Source: Gammaproteobacteria bacterium UBA2168
GTDB lineage: Bacteria; Pseudomonadota; Gammaproteobacteria; Pseudomonadales; Azotimanducaceae
NCBI GenBank assembly: GCA_002327525.1
Contig: DCWG01000134.1
Span: 1-14,177 of the forward strand
Length of the DNA stretch: 14,177 nucleotides
Direction: 5' to 3'
Shown here: piece after piece, positions 1-6,829 of the stretch
Numbering within the stretch: the stretch's first letter is position 1
Layout: every line of letters begins with the position of its first letter
Translations under genes and position numbers: made by a program
Notes under the pieces: model-generated
The model's input: only the letters and a program-made list of their open reading frames with translations
What the model was told of the DNA's origin: nothing
Databases searched by the model: none

Positions 1-354
1 GGCAACTACGGCATGAGCGGCCGGGCATTCGGGACACGTTTCACCTATATCTGGCCGTTCGCCAAGATCGCGGTAATGGGGCCCAAGCAGATGGCGGGCG
101 TGATGACCATCATCGGCCGGGCAGCCGCTGCCCGCCGTGGAATCGAGTTCGACGAGGAAGCCGACGCCAAACGCGCGGCGGTCGCCGAGCACTGGGCCGA
201 GGAACGATCGAAGGGGCTCTTCGCCACGTCGCGCGTCTCGGACGATGGCATGATTGACCCGAGAGATACGCGAGAGGTCATCGCAATGTCCCTGTCGGCT
301 TGTTACAACAACAAGGTAGAAGGTACGAAGGAGTTTGGCACATGGCGGATGTAA
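1..354 (+). CDS. Acyl-CoA carboxylase, carboxyltransferase (beta) subunit, C-terminal part
   Basis: The gene enters from the left edge; the frame is open from base 1 and ends at TAA 352-354, leaving about 117 residues. The sequence starts GNYGMSGRAFGTRF and continues with WPFAKIAVMGPKQMAGV, the C-terminal carboxyltransferase signature of methylcrotonyl-CoA and geranyl-CoA carboxylase beta subunits. It ends with the family-typical IDPRDTREV and a Phe-Gly-x-x-Arg-Met tail. The protein transfers CO2 from carboxybiotin to an enoyl-CoA substrate, in a complex with the alpha subunit encoded next. The last 13 bases overlap the downstream start codon, so the two subunits are probably translationally coupled. 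The residues that would separate methylcrotonyl-CoA from geranyl-CoA specificity lie upstream of the window. Family is seen directly; substrate is open. Confidence 0.93.
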   Translation, partial: GNYGMSGRAFGTRFTYIWPFAKIAVMGPKQMAGVMTIIGRAAAARRGIEFDEEADAKRAAVAEHWAEERSKGLFATSRVSDDGMIDPRDTREVIAMSLSACYNNKVEGTKEFGTWRM

Positions 355-2339
355 TCAAACCCATCACGAAGCTGCTCATCGCTAATCGCGGTGAGATCGC
401 ACGGCGTATCATTCGCACCGCTCACGACATGGGCATTGCCACGGTCGCCATTTATGCGGACGCGGACGCGGACGCACCGTTCGTGCACGAGGCCAACACT
501 GCGATCGCGCTCAACGGTCGCACGACGGCGGAGACCTACCTCGATATGGCCAAGGTGCTCGACGCCTGCCGCAGATCGGGCGCCGATGCTATACACCCTG
601 GCTACGGCTTTCTGTCCGAGAACCAGAGTTTCGCACAAGCCGTGATCGATGCCGGAATCCACTGGATCGGACCCAACCCCGAGGTAATCGCTCAGATGGG
701 CGACAAGCTATCCGCCAAGAAACTCATGCAGGAAGCAGACGTGCCAACGTTGCCGGCCATCGAGATCACGGAGAGCACCGACATCAACGCGGCTGCGGCA
801 GAGATCGGCTACCCCGTGCTGGTCAAGGCATCCGCCGGAGGCGGCGGGCGCGGCATGCGCGTGGTGGAAAACGAAAACGAACTCGCCGACGCAGTCGCGG
901 GTGCAAAACGCGAAGCTGGCAGTTCCTTCGGCGACGATACTGTGTTTCTCGAGAAGTGGCTGGCGACATCCCGTCACGTTGAAATGCAGATTCTCGGCGA
1001 TACGCATGGCAACGTGGTGCACTGTTTCGAACGCGAGTGCTCCATCCAGCGTCGCCACCAGAAAATTATCGAAGAAGCGCCCTCCCCCGCTGTGACCGAT
1101 GAGGTGCGCTCTCGCATGGGTGACGCCGCCATCGCCGCGGCAACCAAACTCGGCTATTCCTCCGCGGGAACGGTGGAATTTCTGCTCTCCGGTGACGATT
1201 TCTGGTTTCTGGAGGTCAACGCCCGTCTGCAGGTGGAACATCCGGTGACGGAGGAAATTATCGGCCACGATCTGGTGCGCGAACAGATTCGCGTTGCCGA
1301 AGGAGAGACGCTGTCCTTCTTGCAAGAGGATCTATCGATCAACGGACACGCCATCGAGGCTCGACTGTATGCCGAAGATCCGCAGAACGGCTTCCTGCCC
1401 TCACCCGGAACCGTGGCAGCGTGGGAACCCTCTGCGGTGGGCAACGCGCGTTTCGACTCCGGAGTAGAGACCGGCAGCGAGATCAGCACCGAGTTCGATC
1501 CGATGATAGCCAAGGTCACAGTGCACGCGCCTACCCGCCGTGAAGCCGCCGCACGACTGGCACGCGTGCTTGAAACCACACGCATTCAGGGACTAACCAC
1601 CAACCGCGACTTTCTGGTCACTACGCTGCGCACACCCGAGTATCTCGCTGGTGACACCACCACGGATTTCATCGATAGAGTGCAGCCCGCCCTCACGAGA
1701 GCCGTCTCCCGTGAGGAGCAAATGGACGCCGCCATCGCGATCGTGATGGAAAGCCAGGCGCGCAACCGGGCGGCGGCAAAGATCGTACGCGATATGCCGA
1801 GCGGGTGGCGCAACTCCACCATGCCGATGGAGCGTATCGGGTTTTCCATAGCAGATGAGGAAGTGAAGGTCGAATACGCTTCCCAGCGCGACGGCTCGTT
1901 TCGCGTCGTCATCGATGAGACTACGATGACCGCCATCCCTCACGCGTGCGGTGACAGCCACGTCGATGTGGCGATAGACGGACGCCGGGTGACGGCTTCA
2001 GTCGACAGAGCGGGTGATACCTGGATGGTACAGACACCCACGGGCGGGCTCGAATTGATCGAACAACCACGTTACCCGCGCCCTGGTGGCGAGGATCAGG
2101 GAGGCGGCCTGATGGCGCCCATGCCCGGAGCGGTGTTGAAGACGGAGGTGGCACCGGGAGACACGGTGGAGAAGGGTCAGCTCCTGCTGATTCTCGAAGC
2201 CATGAAAATGGAACATCGCATCACCGCACCGCGTGGCGGTATGGTGGAGGCGGTGCACGTCGATGAGGGCGATCAAGTGGAAAATGGTCAGCTGCTGGTA
2301 ACCATCTCAGACGAAGACACCAGTAAAGGAGGCGAATAG
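342..2339 (+). CDS. Acyl-CoA carboxylase, biotin carboxylase/biotin carrier (alpha) subunit
   Basis: A 665-residue protein, the usual length for MccA/AtuF-type alpha subunits. It carboxylates its own biotin using ATP and bicarbonate and passes CO2 to the beta subunit. The biotin carboxylase domain opens with LLIANRGEIARRI. The ATP-grasp glycine-rich loop SAGGGGRGMR is at residues 164-173 after Lys162, and EVNARLQVEHPVTE is at 291-304. The C-terminal biotinyl domain carries EAMKMEH, with biotinylated Lys622. I chose ATG 342 because AAGGAG (328-333) lies 8 bases upstream; an in-frame ATG at 300 lacks this support and lies inside the beta-subunit gene. The stop is followed after 2 bases by the hydratase start, so this is one operon. 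Geranyl-CoA carboxylase (AtuF) is suggested by the AtuA neighbour, but methylcrotonyl-CoA carboxylase is not excluded. Confidence 0.95.
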   Translation: MADVIKPITKLLIANRGEIARRIIRTAHDMGIATVAIYADADADAPFVHEANTAIALNGRTTAETYLDMAKVLDACRRSGADAIHPGYGFLSENQSFAQAVIDAGIHWIGPNPEVIAQMGDKLSAKKLMQEADVPTLPAIEITESTDINAAAAEIGYPVLVKASAGGGGRGMRVVENENELADAVAGAKREAGSSFGDDTVFLEKWLATSRHVEMQILGDTHGNVVHCFERECSIQRRHQKIIEEAPSPAVTDEVRSRMGDAAIAAATKLGYSSAGTVEFLLSGDDFWFLEVNARLQVEHPVTEEIIGHDLVREQIRVAEGETLSFLQEDLSINGHAIEARLYAEDPQNGFLPSPGTVAAWEPSAVGNARFDSGVETGSEISTEFDPMIAKVTVHAPTRREAAARLARVLETTRIQGLTTNRDFLVTTLRTPEYLAGDTTTDFIDRVQPALTRAVSREEQMDAAIAIVMESQARNRAAAKIVRDMPSGWRNSTMPMERIGFSIADEEVKVEYASQRDGSFRVVIDETTMTAIPHACGDSHVDVAIDGRRVTASVDRAGDTWMVQTPTGGLELIEQPRYPRPGGEDQGGGLMAPMPGAVLKTEVAPGDTVEKGQLLLILEAMKMEHRITAPRGGMVEAVHVDEGDQVENGQLLVTISDEDTSKGGE

Positions 2340-2341
2340 AC

Positions 2342-3115
2342 ATGGCTGGAACCGAAGCGACGCTGTACGAGGTCAAGAATGGGGCTGCGTGGATCACCCT
2401 CAACCGCCCGGAAAACCGCAACGCGCTTTCCGCCGTGCTGGTGGCCGAACTCTACGACCACCTACTGGCAGCCAATGAGGATCCCGCGGTACGTAGCATC
2501 GTCATCACCGGCACCGGCCCGGCATTCTGTGCAGGTGCTGATCTGAAGAGCCCACCCGGACAGGCGATCGACGGCGGCCGTTCCGTCCCCTACCCAGACG
2601 TGCTGACGGCCATCATGGACAGCCCCAAGCCGGTCATCGCGGCTGTCAACGGAGCAGCGTTCGCCGGAGGTCTCGGACTGGTGGGTGCCGCCGACATCGT
2701 GATCGCCGTGGAAGACGTGCAATTCAGTTTCTCGGAAGTACGCATCGGCGTGATCCCCGCCGTGATTTCCGTGGTCTGTCTGCCCAAACTCGGTACCCAC
2801 CACGGCATGAAGCTGATCCTCACGGGCGAGCGTTTTACAGGCGCCCAGGCCGTGGACATGGGCTTCGCGCATCGGGCCGTGTCCGCAGATCAGCTGGAAG
2901 CTGCGGTCAACGAGGAAGTGGACATGATCAACCTCGGCGGGCCCATTGCCGTGGTGGAGTGCAAGAAGCTGGTGCGCCGCGTACCGCAGCTGTCGATCGA
3001 GCAAGGGTTCAAAGAGACCGCCGAATGGAGCGGGCGCATGTTCCGTTCCGAGGAAGCAGCCGAAGGTATGGCCGCGTTTCGCGAGAAGCGCAAGCCATCC
3101 TGGGTTCAGGAATAA
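2342..3115 (+). CDS. Enoyl-CoA hydratase, methylglutaconyl/isohexenylglutaconyl-CoA hydratase type
   Basis: A 257-residue crotonase-fold protein. AFCAGADLK (61-69) and AFAGGLGL (106-113) form the oxyanion-hole regions, and SEVRIGVIPAVIS (131-143) holds Glu132, which aligns with Glu164 of classical enoyl-CoA hydratase. The Glu144 position is Gly112. From memory this is normal for the LiuC-like branch, whose GGLGL and EVRLGLIPAVIS motifs it matches closely. Hydration of the unsaturated product made by the carboxylase is the natural step after genes 1 and 2, as LiuC does in leucine degradation and AtuE in citronellol/geraniol degradation. AAGGAGG at 2326-2332 sits 9 bases before ATG 2342. Family assignment is firm; choice of substrate depends on the carboxylase. 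Confidence 0.92.
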   Translation: MAGTEATLYEVKNGAAWITLNRPENRNALSAVLVAELYDHLLAANEDPAVRSIVITGTGPAFCAGADLKSPPGQAIDGGRSVPYPDVLTAIMDSPKPVIAAVNGAAFAGGLGLVGAADIVIAVEDVQFSFSEVRIGVIPAVISVVCLPKLGTHHGMKLILTGERFTGAQAVDMGFAHRAVSADQLEAAVNEEVDMINLGGPIAVVECKKLVRRVPQLSIEQGFKETAEWSGRMFRSEEAAEGMAAFREKRKPSWVQE

Positions 3116-3133
3116 ACCGCTCGGGGGAAAAAC

Positions 3134-4900
3134 ATGAGCGATATAATCAGAATTGCAAATTGCAGCGGTTTCTACGGCGACCGGCTGGATGCCGCCCGCG
3201 AGATGGTCGAAGGTGGTCCTATCGACGTCCTGACCGGTGACTACCTCGCCGAGCTGACCATGTCGATTCTCTACGCCCAGATTCAGACCCGTGGCGAGAA
3301 CATGGGCTACGTCGGCACCTTTCTCAAACAGGTAAAAGAAGTCGCCAAGACCTGCGCCGAGAAAGGCATCAAGATCGTCTCGAACGCCGGCGGGTTGAAC
3401 CCGAAGAGCATGGCTGGCGAGGTGGAGAAGATCCTCGACGAACTCGGCATCGAGGCCAGGGTCGCCTACATCGACGGTGACAATCTGCTCGAAGACCTGG
3501 ACGCACTGCAATCCCAGGGCGAGGCCTTCACCAACCTGGACACGGGCGTGGATCTGAGTGATTCGGATCAGAAGGCGCTAACCGCGAACATCTACTTCGG
3601 CGGATGGGGTATCAAGGAAGCGCTGGATCAGGGAGCAGATATCGTGATCTGTCCCCGTGTCACCGACGCCGCCGTCGTCATCGGCCCTGCAGCGTGGAAA
3701 TTCAATTGGTCACGCAACGATTACGACGCGCTCGCCGGTGCGCTCGCAGCCGGACACATCATCGAATGCGGCGCTCAGTGCACCGGGGGAAACTACGCGT
3801 TTTTCGAAGAAGTGCCGAGTTTCCGCGACGTGGGCTACCCCATCGCCGAGATCGAGGCGGACGGCAGCTTCACCATCACCAAGCATCCGGGTACCGGCGG
3901 ACTAGTATCCGTGGGCACCATCACCGCCCAGTTGCTCTACGAGATCTCCACACCCGCCTATTACAATCCCGACGTCATCGCGCACTTCGACACGATGAGC
4001 ATCGAACAGGTAGGCGAGGACCGCGTTCGCGTGAGCGGCTGCCGCGGCAGCACACCCCCGCCCACTCACAAGGTTTGTTTCAACACACTCGGCCCGTTCA
4101 AACAGAGCATGGAAGTGTTGCTCACGGGGCTCGATATCGAACAGAAGGCTGAAATCTACGTCGATCAGGTGTTCCACAATCTCGGCGGCATGGAACAGTT
4201 CGACGACGTCGACATCCAGCTCATCCGAAGCGACAAGGAAAATCCGGAAACCAACGAGGTGGCGCATGCCGCCCTTCGCATCACGGTTACCTCATCTGAT
4301 CCGAAGAAACTGGGAAGGCTGTTCAGCGCCAAAGTCACGGAGCTCGCTCTGGCCGCAATCCCCGGCAACACCGGCCGCGGTGCCGCCGGATTCGGCGGTG
4401 GGCCGGCCACCATTCACTGGCCGGCGTTGATCGACAGCCAGTTGGTCACCGAACGCGTACACGTTGAGGGCACGACGACGGACGTTCTGCCCACTCAGCG
4501 CCTCGACCTTGAAGACATGTACTACCAGGAAGTGCCGGTCGACATCCCACCCTCGCCCGGCGGCTCCACCACTACCATCGCGTTCGGGCGCTTGTTCGGC
4601 ACTCGCTCCGGCGACAAAGGCGGCAACGCAAATTGCGGCGTTTGGGCTCTGACGGACGAGGCATACAGCTTTCTCAACGAATACCTCACCGTAGACGAGT
4701 TCAAGCGGTTGTGTCCGGACATGGCGCAGTACAAAGTGGAACGCTACGACATGGCGAACATGCGGGCGATGAACTTCTACATCAAAGGTGTACTCGGAAC
4801 CGGTGCCGCGTCCAATCATCGCATCGACAAGCAGGCCAAATCGCTGGGCGAATATCTGCGGGCGAAGCACATAGAGGCACCTCAGGTACTGGTTGGCTAG
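3134..4900 (+). CDS. atuA: AtuA family protein (DUF1446, acyclic terpene utilisation)
   Basis: A 588-residue protein matching AtuA in length and layout. The N-terminal DUF1446 domain begins IRIANCSGFYGDRLDAARE and contains LTGDYLAELTM, CPRVTDAAVVIGPA and KHPGTGGLVSVGTITAQL. The C-terminal AtuA-like domain (about residues 480-585) opens with GRLFGTRSGDKGGNANCGVW at residue 485. AtuA is encoded with the geranyl-CoA carboxylase genes of Pseudomonas citronellol/geraniol degradation, but its biochemical role is not established, so none is claimed. It starts 18 bases after the hydratase stop behind a purine-rich GGGGGA (3123-3128), and it is the last gene of the operon. No signal peptide or membrane segment is visible, so a cytoplasmic protein is expected. 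Homologues also occur in other acyl-CoA carboxylase clusters, so the pathway remains open. Confidence 0.9.
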   Translation: MSDIIRIANCSGFYGDRLDAAREMVEGGPIDVLTGDYLAELTMSILYAQIQTRGENMGYVGTFLKQVKEVAKTCAEKGIKIVSNAGGLNPKSMAGEVEKILDELGIEARVAYIDGDNLLEDLDALQSQGEAFTNLDTGVDLSDSDQKALTANIYFGGWGIKEALDQGADIVICPRVTDAAVVIGPAAWKFNWSRNDYDALAGALAAGHIIECGAQCTGGNYAFFEEVPSFRDVGYPIAEIEADGSFTITKHPGTGGLVSVGTITAQLLYEISTPAYYNPDVIAHFDTMSIEQVGEDRVRVSGCRGSTPPPTHKVCFNTLGPFKQSMEVLLTGLDIEQKAEIYVDQVFHNLGGMEQFDDVDIQLIRSDKENPETNEVAHAALRITVTSSDPKKLGRLFSAKVTELALAAIPGNTGRGAAGFGGGPATIHWPALIDSQLVTERVHVEGTTTDVLPTQRLDLEDMYYQEVPVDIPPSPGGSTTTIAFGRLFGTRSGDKGGNANCGVWALTDEAYSFLNEYLTVDEFKRLCPDMAQYKVERYDMANMRAMNFYIKGVLGTGAASNHRIDKQAKSLGEYLRAKHIEAPQVLVG

Positions 4901-4927
4901 CGGCAACCCGTTTCTGGACACATCGGG

Positions 4928-4974
4928 CCTGAAGCCCCCAGTTGTGGGACCCCTTGACGAACGATGACTTCAGG
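4928..4974. terminator. Possible stem-loop between convergent operons
   Basis: CCTGAAG (4928-4934) pairs with CTTCAGG (4968-4974), and inside lies a small CCCA/TGGG hairpin (4937-4948). It falls in the 93-bp gap between the AtuA stop and the stop of the minus-strand AhpD-like gene, where a bidirectional terminator is expected. There is no T-tract, so a Rho-independent role is uncertain. Confidence 0.3.
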
Positions 4975-4993
4975 GGCACTCGATAGCGACGGA

Positions 4994-6187
4994 CTAGCGC
5001 GGTGCGATACGCGATATCAGGCGCGACACGAACGGCGTCATCAGGCGGCCGATGATTCGTTTCCCTGTACCCACCTCGGTTGAGTTTTCGGCGCCGCCGT
5101 ATGCGTTGATGCCGAGATCTTCCCGTATGTCGGCAGTGAGCATCATCACTGCATCGTCCAGTGCAATTCCCGTGCCGTCAGCGATACGCACCATGCGCTG
5201 AAAGTTTGCGATGACGCCGGCGGCGTCCACCATCGCATCCTCGCCGAGTTGCTCGGCAACGGTATTGCGGGCGGCATCAATGGCGTCGCCGTCATCGCCG
5301 AGACCGGCCTCGGCAAACTCGATCAATGCCTTGTCTGCGTCGATACCGCTATCGCGCGCAGTACCCTCCACGATACTGGCGAGGTTCACGTCTTCTTCGT
5401 TCGACTGGCTGCTCACACGGAGCATGAACGAATGCGAGCTAGTTCAGTAGAAACAATCGCTCAACGACGAAACCCGCCCCGCAATCAGCTCGATCTGCGG
5501 CCGCGACAACGCCCGACCGCCGTTGGCAGCCGGGTTGGCCACGTTCTTCACCTTGAGATAGTGCGCACCACTCAAACGCGTGAGCATTCGAACCGAATCC
5601 GGCACCAGGCTCATTGCCGAGATCACATTGCCCGTGCGGCTCATTCCCCCATAGAGATCCGCTTCCGACTCGGCAACATCCTCCGGCGCGACCGTGGGTA
5701 CCCAGGCGCCGGAGTCCTTGGCTGCAGCGGGCCGATAGCCGGCCGGTGATCCGGGTTGCGCCGCCGGCAATGGTTCGAGCGGCAGACCCATCGCGCGGTG
5801 AAAGGCATCGATGCTGATCACGGCCACCACGACACCAAGCAGTTCCACATACCTGGCATCGCTCAGCCCATGGTCGTACGTAGACTCGAGCCAGTCGCGC
5901 GTGAGGCGCGACGGATCTGTGGTGATGCGGTGCACGGCATCGACCGCCGCATCCGGCAGATTGGTCGAGGCGTTGTGCTGACCGGTGATGCTGAGCGGGG
6001 ACAACGCAGCCTTGCGCTCGGCACAGAATTCGCAGGATCGCGCATTGCGAGACTCTTGTGCGAACGCGATGCGATCTGCACCTCCCCACCAGTTTCCAGG
6101 GCCCGCGACCATGCGCCAAACATCCCGGTGCGCGGCAGGAATATCACCGCGTATCCCCGCAGTACCGTTCGTGTAATCGAACGCCAT
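4994..6187 (-). CDS. AhpD/carboxymuconolactone decarboxylase-like protein, probable selenoprotein (TGA at 5444-5446 read as Sec)
   Basis: One frame runs from ATG 6187 to TAG 4994-4996, interrupted only by a TGA at 5446-5444. Read through, it gives 397 residues with Sec248. The residues around it are LSRPQIELIAGRVSSLSDCFY, then U, then TSSHSFMLR. The AhpD family has a redox CxxCxxxH motif here; this gene has C245-F-Y-U248-x-x-x-H252. About 150 further codons of ordinary, Ala/Asp/Glu-rich alpha-helical type follow without a stop. The N-terminal half resembles a second AhpD-like domain with SCEFCAERKAALSP (C52, C55). A peroxidase or disulfide-exchange role is inferred from the motif. ATG 6187 is chosen because GGGGAG (6195-6200) lies 7 bases upstream; ATG 6211 is an alternative with a weak ribosome site. 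If TGA acts as a stop, the product would be cut at Tyr247. Loss of function by TGC/TGT to TGA mutation is the main alternative. Confidence 0.75.
5396..5432 (-). promoter_or_regulatory. Candidate bacterial SECIS stem-loop
   Basis: On the minus-strand mRNA, starting 12 bases after the UGA, UUCGUUC (5426-5432) pairs perfectly with GAACGAA (5396-5402). Inside it UGCUC (5420-5424) pairs with GAGCA (5410-5414) around the loop CGUGU (5415-5419). A single A on one side and seven bases on the other form an internal loop. The apical loop begins 25 bases after the UGA and has G as its second base. From memory this fits the bacterial SECIS pattern: a short upper stem, a G in the first two loop positions, and a loop roughly 16-37 bases downstream. 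The element lies inside the coding sequence, as bacterial SECIS elements do. Pairing was done by eye. Confidence 0.6.
5444..5446 (-). other. Candidate selenocysteine codon (TGA, residue 248)
   Basis: The in-frame TGA takes the place of the second, resolving or attacking Cys of CxxCxxxH. It is the only interruption of an otherwise intact 397-codon frame, and the His at +4 and the following Met-Leu-Arg match the family pattern. A Cys-to-Sec swap in a redox motif is the classic signature of a selenoprotein. Confidence 0.72.
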
Positions 6188-6194
6188 CGCCTCG

Positions 6195-6200
6195 CTCCCC
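6195..6200 (-). promoter_or_regulatory. Ribosome binding site deciding the start of the AhpD-like gene
   Basis: GGGGAG on the minus strand, 7 bases before ATG 6187. The upstream in-frame ATG 6211 is preceded only by a weak AGGG, so 6187 is the better-supported start. Confidence 0.5.
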
Positions 6201-6220
6201 ACAACGTTCATGCGGCGACC

Positions 6221-6829
6221 CTATAGCGTAACCATATTGGCATCAACTCCGAGATAGAGACATCCGACCAGTTCCTGGATGTTGGGGCCGACCATGATGT
6301 GCTGGGTTGCGACGTGAACGTCGCGGAAATAGCGCTGTAGAGGAGACATTTCATACACCGAGGTGCCTCCCGCAAGGGCGTACATCCCATCGACTGCGCA
6401 CACTGGATTCCACCGCGTTGTTGGTGGCAAGCTTAAGGTCGCGCCGCAGATCGATACTCACCTCTTCTCCTCTCGCCGCAACTTCCCAGGCGGCCTCGAA
6501 GGCCACGTAGTAAAACGCACGGGCACTACGCAACGCGGCCTCGGCTTTCGCCACCTCAAGATCACACCTGCGGACGCGCGGCAACCGTCACACTGCTGCT
6601 GACATATTCCTTCGACTGCGCCAGCTGCACCATTTCACTGATGGCAGCCCTGGCGACACCCATCGCCACTGCCGCGTTTCCGAGTGCAAGAAAGGTGAAG
6701 TTGGGAAACTGATTCAACGGCCGCGCGGTATTCGCCGTATTGCTTCGACTTTATCCCCTGCTTCGGCGAACTGCCCGCTGAGGCGCGCCGCCTCCTCTAT
6801 CAATCTGGTATCGATATCGATAAAACGTC
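6221..6829 (-). pseudogene. Decayed acyl-CoA dehydrogenase / flavin monooxygenase-like gene
   Basis: Remnants of one acyl-CoA-dehydrogenase-superfamily gene lie in three frames. An N-terminal scrap, IDTRLIEEAARLSGQFAEAG, ends at a TGA at 6714-6716 and has no start codon. It is followed directly by C-terminal sequence (NFTFLALGNAAVAMGVARAA). A frameshift near 6563-6571 leads to AKAEAALRSARAFYY, and a second near 6391-6400 to GGTSVYEMSPLQRYFRDVHV and ATQHIMVGPN, ending at TAG 6221. The SPLQRxxRDVHVATQHIMV signature is typical of the HsaA/DszC-like branch. About 190 residues of the usual 390 or so are missing from the middle. It lies between the intact dehydrogenase and the AhpD-like gene on the same strand, so it was probably a member of this operon. 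The parts were recognised by eye from the translations. Confidence 0.85.

Noticed and set aside
2462..3511. Long minus-strand open frame (349 codons) opposite the hydratase and AtuA genes
   Set aside because: Antisense shadow in GC-rich coding DNA: it spans two clear plus-strand genes, is His/Asp/Val rich, and shows no family motif or ribosome site.
5409..5435. Alternative hairpin after the TGA: GCUCGCA (from 5439 down to 5433) with UGUGAGC
   Set aside because: It pairs over 7 bp with one G-U but leaves a 15-base loop too close to the UGA; the nested UUCGUUC/GAACGAA plus UGCUC/GAGCA fold fits SECIS rules better.
5249..6226. Plus-strand open frames opposite the AhpD-like gene
   Set aside because: Arg/His-rich shadows without motifs or ribosome sites, fully antisense to a recognisable protein.
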